Assembly: GCA_937988775.1 (NCBI GenBank)
Contig: CALKHP010000058.1
Span: forward strand, 62,001-126,000
DNA length: 64,000 nt
Origin: an uncultured Alphaproteobacteria bacterium
GTDB taxonomy: Bacteria; Pseudomonadota; Alphaproteobacteria; Rhizobiales; Beijerinckiaceae
Reading direction: 5' to 3'
The notes under the pieces are model-generated. The model searched no databases. It worked only from the letters and a program-made list of their open reading frames with translations, and had not been told where the DNA came from. The translations under genes and the position numbers were made by a program. Positions 45,922 through 54,762 of this stretch are shown piece after piece (position 1 is the stretch's first letter; each line of letters begins with the position of its first letter).

Positions 45922-46155
45922 ATGGCCAGACGCCTCCACATGAACAATCTCATCACGATCGGCAGCGTGGCGATCCTGGTCGGCACGGAGATTCTCGGCG
46001 CCACGCTCGCTGCGGCTTACGCGGTCGGCAGCCTGCTCGAATTCGAGCGCGATCTGATCTACGGCCTGCTCGGCCTCGCCCTCCTCGGCGGCCTGTGGCT
46101 GATCTGGAAGTTCCTGAAACTCGCCAACAAGGTCGAGCCGATCTTCGAGGATTGA
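45922..46155 (+). CDS. small two-helix membrane protein, unknown
   Basis: A 77-residue protein. Two hydrophobic helices: ITIGSVAILVGTEILGATLA (with continuation AAYAVGSLL) and LIYGLLGLALLGGLWLIWKF, followed by a short charged tail ending EPIFED. It starts 93 nt after the transporter gene. ATG 45922 is used; ATG 45940 (MNNLITIG) is possible, and neither has a clear ribosome-binding site. No family is named. Conserved-looking amphipathic end and normal codon bias suggest a real gene. Confidence 0.5.
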   Translation: MARRLHMNNLITIGSVAILVGTEILGATLAAAYAVGSLLEFERDLIYGLLGLALLGGLWLIWKFLKLANKVEPIFED

Positions 46156-46168
46156 GGGCTTCGCCGCT

Positions 46169-46555
46169 TTATTGCTGCGGCCGGGGCGGCCGCGAGCACG
46201 CCGACATCTCGACCCTTTGCGCATCCTGGCCGACAATGTTACCGAGGCTGGTGCAGCCCTGCGTCACGCAGATCTGCCAGTCCGTGGTCGCGTTGGAGCG
46301 GTCGAGCGTCAGCGACTTCAGCGGCTTGAGCGTCGGCGTCCAGCGATACCACTTGCCCTCATGCACGGCGCCGTCGGGAATTTCCATGCCGGCGCCCGTG
46401 CCCTGGACGCGCGCGCTGACTAGCTTGAGCGTCTTGTCCTGCACCACCCAGTCTTCTTCCCAGGTGGTCTTCTCCACCGAATGCATCCAGGACAGTGTGA
46501 ACGCGCCGATGGCGATGACCTTGATGAAACCGCCGCTCGCCAGGCACAGGCTCAC
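46169..46555 (-). CDS. DUF1850 domain protein, TRAP-TAXI associated
   Basis: A 128-residue protein starting with GTG at 46555, overlapping the permease stop (GTGA). After a hydrophobic N-terminal stretch (VSLCLASGGFIKVIAIGAF), the core FTLSWMHSVEKTTWEEDW and VQGTGAGMEIPDGAVHEGKW is the DUF1850 signature. A cysteine pair (ICVTQGC) lies near the C-terminus. DUF1850 genes sit beside TAXI-type TRAP permeases; role unknown, perhaps an extracytoplasmic accessory. Confidence 0.8.
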   Translation of the reverse strand: MSLCLASGGFIKVIAIGAFTLSWMHSVEKTTWEEDWVVQDKTLKLVSARVQGTGAGMEIPDGAVHEGKWYRWTPTLKPLKSLTLDRSNATTDWQICVTQGCTSLGNIVGQDAQRVEMSACSRPPRPQQ

Positions 46556-48666
46556 GCCAGCACTTCCCGTTGCGACCGGTTCCATTGCCACGCGACCAGC
46601 CCGGCCGTCAGCACGTAGCCGGCGAGATCGCTATAGGGCAGTTCGCCGAGCAGCAGCACCGCCGCGACGAAGCTGAGCACACGTTCCGCCACGCTCAAAC
46701 GGCTGAACAGGAAGCCGATCGCCGTGACGCCGAACAGGCCGATCGCCACGCAAGCCTTGAAGGTCGCGTAGACGACCGCGCCCCAGAAGCCGAGCTTTGC
46801 CGCCATCGGATCGCCATTCTGCAGCATCAGCGCCGGCGCATAGACCGCCACGAACGGAATGACATAGCCGGCCAGCGCCACGCGCATCGCCTCCCAGCCG
46901 ATCTTGTCCGGGTTCTCGCGCGCGATCGGCGCGGCGGCGAGCGCCGCCAATGCCACCGGCGGCGACAGGTCGGCCATGATGCCGAAATAGAACGCGAACA
47001 TATGGGAGACGATCAACGGCACGCCGAGTTGCTCGAGCGCGGGCGCTGCCAGCGCCGCGACGATGATATAGGTCGGAATGGTCGGGATGCCGGTGCCAAG
47101 CAGGATCGACAGGATCATCGTCAGGATCAGGGCGAGGAACAGGCTCGATTTGCCGAGCCCGATCACCCAGGAACCGAACACCGTGCCGACGCCGGTCTGC
47201 GTCATCATGCCGATGATCGAGCCGACGATGACGCAAGCCAGGCCGACCGGCAGCGCGATCTTGGCGCTTTCCGCCAGGCTGTCGCGGCACAGGAGCAGCG
47301 TCGCCCGCCCGCCCTTGCCGAGAAGGCAGAGCAGCGCCATCACGCCGATGGCGATGGCGACATGCACGATATCGAGCCCCTCGCGCACCAGCGCGCCGGC
47401 AATCGCCGCCAGGCCGATCCAGAACGCGTAGCGGAAGGCGGGCGCCGGCAGGCCGGCGGCCAGCGCGGCGCCAAGCAGCAGCACCACCGTCAGCGCCAGC
47501 CCCATCGTGCCGGCGAGCAGCGGCGTGAAGCCCTCGAACAGCATGTAGATCAGCATGGCGAGCGGCAGCACCAGATACCAGCGCAGCTTGAGCGCCAGCC
47601 ACGCGCTCGGCAACTCGGCGCGTGCGATGCCCCTGAGCCCGAACTTGCCGGCTTCCAGATGCACCATCCAGAACGCGGAAGCGAAATACAGCACCGCCGG
47701 GATCACCGCCGCCCGCACGATGACCGAATAATCCACACTCAGGTTCTCGGCCATGATGAAGGCGGCCGCCCCCATCACCGGCGGCATGATCTGGCCGCCC
47801 ATCGAGGCCGTCGCCTCGACGCCGGCCGCGAAGGCGCGCCGGTAGCCGAAGCGGATCATCAGCGGAATGGTGAACTGCCCGACGGTAACGACATTGGCGA
47901 CGCCCGAGCCCGAGATCGTGCCCATCAGGCCGGAGGAGAACACCGCCACCTTGGCCGGTCCGCCGCGCATGCCGCCGAACAGGCCGAGCGCCACGTCGCT
48001 GAAAAGCTGGATCATGCCGGCGCGTTCCAGGAAGGCGCCGAACAGCACGAACAGGTAGATATAGGTCGCCGAAACATAGGTCGGCACGCCGTAGAACCCT
48101 TCCGTGCCGAAGGAGAGATGCGTGACGATCTGGTCGAAACCATAGCCGCGGTGATTGAACGGCGCCGGCAGATATTGCCCGAAGAACCAGTAGACGATGC
48201 ACACGCCGCACATGATCGGCAGCGCCTTGCCCATCACCTGGCGCGTGCCCTCGAAGACCAGCACCGCCAGCCCCACGCCGACCACGAGGTCCATCGTCGT
48301 CGGATCGCCTTCCCGTGCAATGAGATCGGCATAGTGCAGCCACTGGTACAGGCCGATATAGAAGCCGACGGCGCCGAGCGCCCAGCCGAGCACGCGGCCG
48401 GCATTGCTCTTGGCACGGAAATTCGCCACCAGCCCGAAGGACAGCAGCAGCAGGAAGCCGACATGGATGCCGCGCACCACCTGCGTCGGCAGCACCGGCC
48501 AGGCGGCGGAGACGATCTGGAACACCGAGAACACGATGCCGATGACGAAGGCGGCCACGCCCCAGCCGCCGGGGCCGAAGCCCGGCGGGAAGCCATGCTC
48601 GAAATTGTCGAGATCGACCGCGACCGTCTCGTCCGGCGCAGGGTGCTTGAGGGTCGCGTCGCTCAT
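46552..48666 (-). CDS. TRAP transporter, fused small-large permease (4TM/12TM, TAXI type)
   Basis: A 704-residue inner-membrane protein with about 16 to 19 hydrophobic segments. The first four or five helices correspond to the DctQ-like subunit and the rest to the DctM-like carrier. GLMGTISGSGVANVVTVGQF, ASMGGQIMPPVMGAAAFIMA and LLGTGIPTIPTYIIVAALAA are hallmarks of the fused family. Works with the TAXI binding protein 52 nt upstream to take up a carboxylate, probably a dicarboxylate or amino acid, driven by an ion gradient. Substrate cannot be read from sequence. Confidence 0.93.
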   Translation of the reverse strand: MSDATLKHPAPDETVAVDLDNFEHGFPPGFGPGGWGVAAFVIGIVFSVFQIVSAAWPVLPTQVVRGIHVGFLLLLSFGLVANFRAKSNAGRVLGWALGAVGFYIGLYQWLHYADLIAREGDPTTMDLVVGVGLAVLVFEGTRQVMGKALPIMCGVCIVYWFFGQYLPAPFNHRGYGFDQIVTHLSFGTEGFYGVPTYVSATYIYLFVLFGAFLERAGMIQLFSDVALGLFGGMRGGPAKVAVFSSGLMGTISGSGVANVVTVGQFTIPLMIRFGYRRAFAAGVEATASMGGQIMPPVMGAAAFIMAENLSVDYSVIVRAAVIPAVLYFASAFWMVHLEAGKFGLRGIARAELPSAWLALKLRWYLVLPLAMLIYMLFEGFTPLLAGTMGLALTVVLLLGAALAAGLPAPAFRYAFWIGLAAIAGALVREGLDIVHVAIAIGVMALLCLLGKGGRATLLLCRDSLAESAKIALPVGLACVIVGSIIGMMTQTGVGTVFGSWVIGLGKSSLFLALILTMILSILLGTGIPTIPTYIIVAALAAPALEQLGVPLIVSHMFAFYFGIMADLSPPVALAALAAAPIARENPDKIGWEAMRVALAGYVIPFVAVYAPALMLQNGDPMAAKLGFWGAVVYATFKACVAIGLFGVTAIGFLFSRLSVAERVLSFVAAVLLLGELPYSDLAGYVLTAGLVAWQWNRSQREVLA

Positions 48667-48718
48667 CCGTGTCGGCCCGATCGGCTTGTTGGTTGGTCCA
48701 GGAAGCGGCGGCCCGACG

Positions 48719-49666
48719 CTACTTGATCAGGCCTTTTTCCTTGTAATAGCGCTCGGCGCCCGGATGCAGCGGGATCGGCATGCCCTTCAGCGCGTTCTCC
48801 AGCTTGATCTCGCGGCCGGCCGAATGGGCGCTCGCCAACTCGGGGAGGCTCTCGAACAGGTCCTTGGTCATCTGGTAGGCGAGATCGTCGGACACCCCGC
48901 TATGGCTGACGAGGAAATTGACGACTGCCGCGGTCGGCACGTCCTCGCTCTGGCCCTTGTAGGTATTGGCCGGGATCGTCGTGGCGATGAACGGCGCGCC
49001 GACCTTCTCGACGGTTTCCTTGGGGATCGACACGACATTGATCTCCATCGACGCCGAGAGATCGCGGATCGAGGCGACGCCGAGCCCGGCCGATTGCAGC
49101 GTGGCATCGAGCTGGCGGTTCTTCATCAGGTCGACCGATTCGGCGAAGGGCAGGTACTCGACCTTGCCGAGGTCCTTGTAGGTCAGCCCGGCCGCGGTCA
49201 GGATGGCGCGGCTGTTCAGTTCCGTGCCGGATTTCGGCGCACCGACCGACAGGCTCTTGCCCTTCAGGTCGGCCAGCGTCTTGATGCCGCTTTCCTTGGT
49301 GGCGACCAACTGGATGTAGTTCGGATAGATCGCCGCGATGCCGCGCAGCTTGTCGAGCTTCGCCTTGAAACCGGCCTCGGCGTCGCCGGCCCAGGCCGAT
49401 TTCACCGAATCGCCGAGCGCGAACGCGATCTCGCCGCGCCCCTGCTGCAACAATACCAGGTTCTCGACCGACGCCTTGGTCGCCTGCACCGAGGTGCGCA
49501 CGTTCGGAATCTTGTCGCCGTAGATTTTCGACAGCGCCACGCCGAGCGGATAATACACGCCCGATGTACCCCCCGTCAGGATGTTGACGAACTGCTGCGC
49601 GCTCGCCGGAACCGAGAAACCGACCGCGCAAAGCGCCGCCAATGCGACCATCCGGATTTTGCCCAT
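48719..49666 (-). CDS. TAXI family TRAP transporter substrate-binding protein
   Basis: A 315-residue periplasmic protein with signal IRMVALAALCAVGFSVPASAQ. The family blocks are FVNILTGGTSGVYYPLGVAL (ligand loop), VQATKASVENLVLLQQGRGE, and KGKSLSVGAPKSGTELNSRA. Length is typical. First gene of the TRAP unit; divergent from the opgD-like gene across an inverted-repeat-bearing gap. The ATG at 49666 follows gggagag. Confidence 0.94.
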   Translation of the reverse strand: MGKIRMVALAALCAVGFSVPASAQQFVNILTGGTSGVYYPLGVALSKIYGDKIPNVRTSVQATKASVENLVLLQQGRGEIAFALGDSVKSAWAGDAEAGFKAKLDKLRGIAAIYPNYIQLVATKESGIKTLADLKGKSLSVGAPKSGTELNSRAILTAAGLTYKDLGKVEYLPFAESVDLMKNRQLDATLQSAGLGVASIRDLSASMEINVVSIPKETVEKVGAPFIATTIPANTYKGQSEDVPTAAVVNFLVSHSGVSDDLAYQMTKDLFESLPELASAHSAGREIKLENALKGMPIPLHPGAERYYKEKGLIK

Positions 49667-49748
49667 CTGCCTCTCCCTTCGGAATTTCGCCCCATTCGGC
49701 GTGCTGAGGCCAGTAGAGCCGAGGTTTTTTCCCGAGGCAACTACGACC

Positions 49749-49790
49749 ATGGTCCGGTGTCGACAGGCGCCCGGACCATCCCTATAGGGA
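49749..49790. promoter_or_regulatory. inverted repeats in TAXI/opgD divergent region
   Basis: A 9-bp inverted repeat ATGGTCCGG/CCGGACCAT (49749-49757 with 49771-49779) abuts a perfect 12-bp palindrome tccctataggga (49779-49790). These are candidate operators for either divergent unit or a leader hairpin of the opgD-like transcript. No regulator gene is adjacent. Confidence 0.4.
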
Positions 49791-49817
49791 CCAAAGAATT
49801 TGAGAAAGCCCGCTTCC

Positions 49818-51407
49818 ATGCCTGAACTGGACCGCCGCTCCTTCGTCACGCTTGCAGCGCTGCTTGCCGGGCTCGGCCCCGGGTCGGCCGCGGCCCAGGC
49901 CGGCAAGCCCCATGCGGACGCATTGCATTTCGGGCCGGCGGAAGCCTTCTCCTTCGATCAGTTGCGCAAGCGCGCCGCCGACAGCGCCGGAAAACCCTAT
50001 GCGGCGCCGAAGAACCCGGCGCCCGATATCCTGCAGCAGATCGATTACGACGCCCACGGCAAGATCCGCTTCAAAACCGAGGATGCGCTGTGGGGCGGCC
50101 AGCCGGACCTCAGGCGCTATCCCGTCACCTTCTTCCATCTCGGCCGCTATTTCCAGCAGCCGGTGCGCATCTATGCGCTTCAAGGCGGCCAGGCGCGGGA
50201 AATCATCTACCGGCAGGATTACTTCGACATGCCGGCCGATTCCATCGCCCGCAAGCTGCCCGAGGGCGCGGGCTTCGCCGGCTTCCGTTTCCAGGAGGCC
50301 AGCGACGGCACGCTCGACTGGCACAAGAACGACTGGGTCGCCTTCCTCGGCGCCTCGTATTTCCGCGCCATCGGCGAACTCTATCAGTACGGCTTGTCGG
50401 CGCGCGGCGTCACCATCGACGTCGCCAATCCGGCCGGCCCGGAGGAGTTTCCGAGCTATACCCGCGTCTGGCTCGAGCAGGACAAGCATGCCGACCATGT
50501 CACGGTCTACGCCCTGCTCGACGGGCCGAGCCTTGCCGGCGCCTATCGCTTCGTGATGCGCCGCGACAAGGCGGTAACGATGGAGATCGAGAAGCACCTG
50601 TTCCTGCGCAAGGATGTCGCGCGTTTCGGCATCGCGCCGCTGACCTCGATGTACTGGTACTCGGAAACCGCCAAGCCGACGGCGATCGACTGGCGCCCCG
50701 AGGTGCATGACAGCGACGGGCTGGCACTTTGGACAGGGGCCGGCGAGCGCATCTGGCGCCCGCTCAACAATCCGCCGCGCACCATCGCCTCGTCCTTCGC
50801 CGACAAGCACCCGCGCGGTTTCGGCCTGCTGCAGCGCGACCGCCTGTTCGACCACTATATGGACGGCGTGCATTACGAGCGCCGCCCCTCCGCCTGGGTC
50901 GAAACGCTCGGCGAGTGGGGCGAAGGCGCCGTGCAACTGATCGAGATCCCGACCGATGACGAGATCCACGACAATATCGTCGCGCAATGGGTGCCGAAGA
51001 CCCCGGCCAAGGCCGGTGAGAGCGTGTCGTTCCGCTATCGCCTGCACTGGACGGCGGAAGAGCCGTTCCCGCCGACGCTGGCGCGCTGCGTCGCCACGAG
51101 GCTCGGCAATGGCGGCCAGCCCGGCACCGTGCGGCCCAAGGGCGTGCGCAAATTCATGATCGAATTCCTGGGCGATTCTCTGAAGAACATCCCGTTCGGC
51201 ATCAAGCCCGAGGTGGTGCTGTGGGCCTCGCGCGGCACCTTCTCCTACCTGCTGGTCGAAGCGGTGCCCGACGAAGTCCCCGGCCACTGGCGCGCCCAGT
51301 TCGACCTCACCGCCGACGGCCCCGACCCCGTCGAGATGCGCGCCTTCCTGCGCCTGAACGGCCAGGTACTGACGGAAACGTGGCTGTATCAGTATCATCC
51401 GATGTGA
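49818..51407 (+). CDS. opgD: periplasmic glucan biosynthesis protein, MdoG/MdoD (OpgD-like)
   Basis: A 529-residue periplasmic protein for synthesis or modification of osmoregulated periplasmic beta-glucans. The start MPELDRRSFVTLAALLAGLG is a twin-arginine signal (DRRSFVTL), expected for OpgD rather than OpgG. The MdoG domain fills the rest: FGPAEAFSFDQLRKRA, NDWVAFLGASYFRAIGELYQ, YGLSARGVTID, FGIAPLTSMYWYSE, GERIWRPLNNPP and NDNIVAQWVPK-type blocks (here HDNIVAQWVPKTP). The ATG at 49818 is preferred over TTG 49800. A paralogue lies at 62448. Both use UDP-glucose-derived glucans, linking to galU. Confidence 0.88.
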   Translation: MPELDRRSFVTLAALLAGLGPGSAAAQAGKPHADALHFGPAEAFSFDQLRKRAADSAGKPYAAPKNPAPDILQQIDYDAHGKIRFKTEDALWGGQPDLRRYPVTFFHLGRYFQQPVRIYALQGGQAREIIYRQDYFDMPADSIARKLPEGAGFAGFRFQEASDGTLDWHKNDWVAFLGASYFRAIGELYQYGLSARGVTIDVANPAGPEEFPSYTRVWLEQDKHADHVTVYALLDGPSLAGAYRFVMRRDKAVTMEIEKHLFLRKDVARFGIAPLTSMYWYSETAKPTAIDWRPEVHDSDGLALWTGAGERIWRPLNNPPRTIASSFADKHPRGFGLLQRDRLFDHYMDGVHYERRPSAWVETLGEWGEGAVQLIEIPTDDEIHDNIVAQWVPKTPAKAGESVSFRYRLHWTAEEPFPPTLARCVATRLGNGGQPGTVRPKGVRKFMIEFLGDSLKNIPFGIKPEVVLWASRGTFSYLLVEAVPDEVPGHWRAQFDLTADGPDPVEMRAFLRLNGQVLTETWLYQYHPM

Positions 51408-51506
51408 GGGGAGAGCGAAAATGAGCCACGCCCTTAACCACCAGCGGCGAGAGTGCGAATAGCTGCAATGAGCAATTCACAGAAATAATCTACTAAATCG
51501 CGAGAA

Positions 51507-52664
51507 CTAATCCCTAGTGATAAATCTTGCGCGCTCTAACAGTTCATCGAAAGTGATTATTTCTAACGCCCGAGTGTCGCGACGAAAAAGCTCGAAAGTA
51601 TCACGTTTAATTGCTGCATCACGCAGATTACTCGACCCGTCAAACTCTGCTCGACTTCCAATCACGAGGATCATTTTGGCATCGCGCGTTCTGGCTTCCA
51701 ACCTGCGCATACCAGACTTATTAAAATGGTCGCCGGATTGAGCGGCGCTCAGCCACTCCGCCTTCTGCTCAAGGACCTGCGAAACTGCATTTATAAAGTC
51801 CGCGCTGAACTGCCACGTGCCTGCGCGACCAGATTTCCGGGGCTGGAATATACATGTGTCTGGCCGCTTAATTTCAACGAGAACTGTGTAGTCAGTAAAA
51901 TTCATCAAAAAATCGATGATCGGTTTATTTCGATTATCCGTTCCCGCTGTGCTGACAACCATCTCTCGATCGAAAAGTCGCATTATCCGATAGTCAAGGC
52001 CATAACCAAAGACCCAATTCTGCAATTCAAAAAAACGCTGCCAATCAGCTTCAGCCCAATCGCCTGCGTCGAGTTGGGCTTCGAACTCCTCCAGAGCCTG
52101 CCGACGGCCTAACAGCAAATTAATTTCTTTTGGCGTCAAATCGCTATGGAGCGACCGGAAGAACTGTTCGCGCGCAGTTGCGCTGAGCGTCTTTATCCTG
52201 TTAATTAGCGCGCGATCTGCAGCATCGGTAATGATCTTAGGACCATCAGAGACGGATATATCCTCTATCTGAAATCGATCTTCATTCGAAATATCTATAA
52301 ATTTTATTCGATTCAGAAATTCGACAAGTCGATCGAACTCGCCAGACCTAAATGTGAAGGCGTCTTTTTCGGATCCTTGGTACCAGCCGCCAGACCGAGA
52401 CTTAAAGGTCTGCAACGTTACCCTCTTTATTCCGGAATCATCATGGCTAACGAGCGCGGTGACCTGCGTCTTGCGCTGCTCCCCAGTAAGCCTCAAACAT
52501 AGCGCTCCCTCCACTTCTCCTAAGACCGCGCGCTCAGTGCCGTCGAATACGGCGTAAGCAAATCGGCGACGTTGTACGTTAATAGCTCCATGGGTAAAGA
52601 CCTTACTGAGATAGGTCTTTCCTTCCTTGCGGAGTTCGAAGAATTTTGCGTCGTCGTCACTCAT
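51507..52664 (-). CDS. sduA: Shedu anti-phage nuclease SduA (DUF4263)
   Basis: A 385-residue protein matching the Shedu single-gene defence system. The C-terminal DUF4263 nuclease domain (about 200-380) carries the PD-(D/E)xK core: Asp251 in PIIDFLMNF, Glu264 and Lys266 in VLVEIKRPDT. Family blocks FFELQNWVFGYGLDYRIM and FSADFINAVSQVLEQKAEWL flank it. The N-terminal half (1-190) is divergent and probably the sensing or oligomerisation part. ATG at 52664 (MSDDDAKFFELR) is preferred over the upstream extension to 52802. The whole stretch is far lower in GC than its neighbours and stands alone between envelope and zinc genes, a sign of transfer. No integrase or repeat was found at its edges. Confidence 0.85.
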   Translation of the reverse strand: MSDDDAKFFELRKEGKTYLSKVFTHGAINVQRRRFAYAVFDGTERAVLGEVEGALCLRLTGEQRKTQVTALVSHDDSGIKRVTLQTFKSRSGGWYQGSEKDAFTFRSGEFDRLVEFLNRIKFIDISNEDRFQIEDISVSDGPKIITDAADRALINRIKTLSATAREQFFRSLHSDLTPKEINLLLGRRQALEEFEAQLDAGDWAEADWQRFFELQNWVFGYGLDYRIMRLFDREMVVSTAGTDNRNKPIIDFLMNFTDYTVLVEIKRPDTCIFQPRKSGRAGTWQFSADFINAVSQVLEQKAEWLSAAQSGDHFNKSGMRRLEARTRDAKMILVIGSRAEFDGSSNLRDAAIKRDTFELFRRDTRALEIITFDELLERARFITRD

Positions 52665-52877
52665 GGACCGTCCGCACCCACCCCTTTCCACTGTTTTCCA
52701 GAAGACCACGGCTTGATATTCTGCACAACTCCCGGTTTCGCTTGCTCGACTAGCAAGTCGGAGGTCTGGCTCCTCCCTTGAGCCGAGCGAAGCCGTGCCC
52801 AACGAAAATTAAGTTTCTGCTCGGGGCCAAATCTTCAAACTAAAATACGCGCCCCAAAACACTTGCCTCGCCCAGAA

Positions 52878-52892
52878 CGTTACATTATATCA
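52878..52892 (+). promoter_or_regulatory. candidate Zur-box upstream of zinc-type ABC operon
   Basis: The 15-mer CGTTACATTATATCA agrees at 11 of 15 positions with the alphaproteobacterial Zur palindrome core TGTTATAATATAACA (consensus from memory). It lies 27 nt before the small membrane-protein start at 52919 in an otherwise GC-rich region, fitting zinc-dependent repression. Confidence 0.45.
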
Positions 52893-52918
52893 TTCATCAT
52901 ACCTACGAGGCCTCACCC

Positions 52919-53053
52919 ATGTCCATCCGCCAGCACGCCATCGCCGTCGAACCAGCGTTTTCGCTGCTGCGCTCCTCCGGCGCGGCGCGGCTGGCGATTG
53001 CAGCCGGGGCCATCGCCCTGCTGTGGCTGAGCGTGTTCTGGGCGATGCGGTAA
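52919..53053 (+). CDS. 44-residue membrane protein heading the zinc-type ABC operon
   Basis: A very small frame, MSIRQHAIAVEPAFSLLRSS, followed by one transmembrane helix (LAIAAGAIALLWLSVFWAM) and a final Arg. It lies between the Zur-like site and the ABC ATPase gene, whose start is 7 nt after its stop codon, so it would be co-transcribed. Codon use is host-like. No clear Shine-Dalgarno. Possibly a small accessory subunit of the transporter or a coupling leader. Confidence 0.45.
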   Translation: MSIRQHAIAVEPAFSLLRSSGAARLAIAAGAIALLWLSVFWAMR

Positions 53054-53059
53054 CATCCG

Positions 53060-53800
53060 ATGCGCGGCGCGATTCATTTCGACAACCTGACGCTCGGCTA
53101 TGACCGGCACCCGGCGGTGCATCATCTGTCGGGCCGGATCGAGCCGGGCAGCCTGCTGGCGATCGTCGGGCCGAACGGGGCCGGCAAGTCGACGCTGTTG
53201 AAAGGCATCACCGGCGCGCTGAAACCCCTGCAGGGCCGCGTCGCGTTCGAAAACGTGACGCGCGCCGATATCGCCTATCTGCCGCAGGCCGCCGATCTCG
53301 ACCGCTCATTTCCGCTGAGCGTGTTCGATCTGGTCAGCACCGGCAACTGGCGCCGCAGCGGCTTTTTCGGGCGGCTCAATCGCGACCACCGCGCCCGCAT
53401 CCATGAGGCGATCGCAGCCGTCGGGCTGACCGGCTTCGAGGCGCGCGCCATCGGCACCCTGTCCGGCGGCCAGTTGCAGCGCGCGCTGTTCGCGCGGCTG
53501 ATCGTGCAGGACGCCCGCGTCATCCTGCTCGACGAGCCGTTCACCGCCATCGACGCGAAAACCGTCGCCGACCTGCTCGCGCTGGTGAAGAACTGGCATG
53601 GCGAGGCGCGCACCATCCTCGCCGTGCTGCACGATCTCGACCTGGTGCGCGCGCAGTTTCCCGAAACGCTGCTGCTCGCCCGCGAGCCGGTCGCCTGGGG
53701 CGAGACCGCCATGGTCCTGGCCGCCCACAAGCGCCTTGCCGCGCGCGCCATGATCGAGGCGCCGGACGACGACGCCGCGCCCTGCACGCGCGCCGCGTGA
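53060..53800 (+). CDS. metal (zinc-type) ABC transporter ATPase
   Basis: A 246-residue ATPase of the ZnuC/AztA class. Walker A is IVGPNGAGKSTLLKGITGAL, a Q-loop AYLPQAADLD, the signature TLSGGQLQRALFARLIVQ, Walker B VILLDEPFTAID and the switch VLHDLDLV. Overlaps the permease gene by 4 nt. With the permease and CobW GTPase it suggests zinc (possibly manganese) import. No binding-protein gene is seen in the operon. Confidence 0.9.
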   Translation: MRGAIHFDNLTLGYDRHPAVHHLSGRIEPGSLLAIVGPNGAGKSTLLKGITGALKPLQGRVAFENVTRADIAYLPQAADLDRSFPLSVFDLVSTGNWRRSGFFGRLNRDHRARIHEAIAAVGLTGFEARAIGTLSGGQLQRALFARLIVQDARVILLDEPFTAIDAKTVADLLALVKNWHGEARTILAVLHDLDLVRAQFPETLLLAREPVAWGETAMVLAAHKRLAARAMIEAPDDDAAPCTRAA

Positions 53801-54666
53801 TCCACGCCCTCCTCATCGCGCCGTTCACGGAGCTTGAATTCATGCGCCGCGCGCTGGTCGGCGCCTGCGCGCTTGCCGTCGGCAGCGGCCCGATCGGCGT
53901 CTTCCTGATGCTGCGCCGCATGAGCCTGACGGGCGATGCCATGGCGCATGCCATTCTGCCCGGCGCCGCGATCGGCTATCTCGTCTCCGGCCTGTCGCTC
54001 GGCGCCATGACCGTCGGCGGCATCGCGGCCGGCCTGACCGTGGCGCTGCTCTCCGGGCTGGTCGCGCGCGTCACGCCTTTGCGCGAGGATGCCTCGATGG
54101 CCGCCTTCTACCTGATCTCGCTGGCGCTCGGCGTCACCATCGTCTCGCTGCGCGGCTCGAATGTCGACCTGCTGCATGTACTGTTCGGCTCGGTGCTGGC
54201 ACTCGACGATGCCACGCTCCTGCTGCTCGCCGGCGTCGCCAGCCTGTCGACGCTGGTGCTGGCGCTGATCCTGAGACCGCTGATCCTCGATTGCGTCGAT
54301 CCCGGCTTCCTGCGCTCGGTCAGCCGCGCCGGCCTGCCGGTGCACCTGATCTTCGTGACGCTGGTCGTGCTCAACCTCGTCGCCGGCTTCCATGCGCTCG
54401 GCACGCTGCTCTCGGTCGGGCTGATGATGCTGCCGGCCGTCAGCGCCAGGTTCTGGAGCGAGGACATCACCGCGATGATGGCGCTGTCGGTTCTGTTCGG
54501 CATGCTGGCAAGCGCGGCCGGGCTGCTCGCCTCCTACCATCTCGGCCTGCCGAGCGGCCCGGCGATCATCCTGGCGGCCGGCATCATCTGCTGCCTGTCG
54601 GTGCTCGCCGGCCGGCGCGACGGGCTGTTGCTGCGGCTCCTGCCTGCGCGCCACCGCACGGCTTGA
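53797..54666 (+). CDS. metal (zinc-type) ABC transporter permease
   Basis: A 289-residue ABC-3 family permease with about eight helices. Opening MIHALLIAPFTELEFMRRAL, then FLMLRRMSLTGDAMAHAILP (the family's conserved first cytoplasmic and helix segment, with the metal-channel His), GSNVDLLHVLFGSVLALDD and HALGTLLSVGLMMLPAVSAR are ZnuB/AztB-like. Starts with GTG overlapping the ATPase gene stop. Confidence 0.92.
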   Translation: MIHALLIAPFTELEFMRRALVGACALAVGSGPIGVFLMLRRMSLTGDAMAHAILPGAAIGYLVSGLSLGAMTVGGIAAGLTVALLSGLVARVTPLREDASMAAFYLISLALGVTIVSLRGSNVDLLHVLFGSVLALDDATLLLLAGVASLSTLVLALILRPLILDCVDPGFLRSVSRAGLPVHLIFVTLVVLNLVAGFHALGTLLSVGLMMLPAVSARFWSEDITAMMALSVLFGMLASAAGLLASYHLGLPSGPAIILAAGIICCLSVLAGRRDGLLLRLLPARHRTA

Positions 54667-54762
54667 TAGCGTTTTTGCGCCGACGGCCTTCAAAGCCGGC
54701 GCCGGATGATTATAACCCACCATAGCGACCGCGCGCCCGGCGCGCCGGATTGGAGGCTTTTC

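Noticed and set aside
46570..48726. A 718-codon frame antisense to the TRAP permease, and similar ones at 31471-34326 and 41391-43430
   Set aside because: Same artefact; no domain, no ribosome-binding site, and each lies exactly over a well-identified gene.
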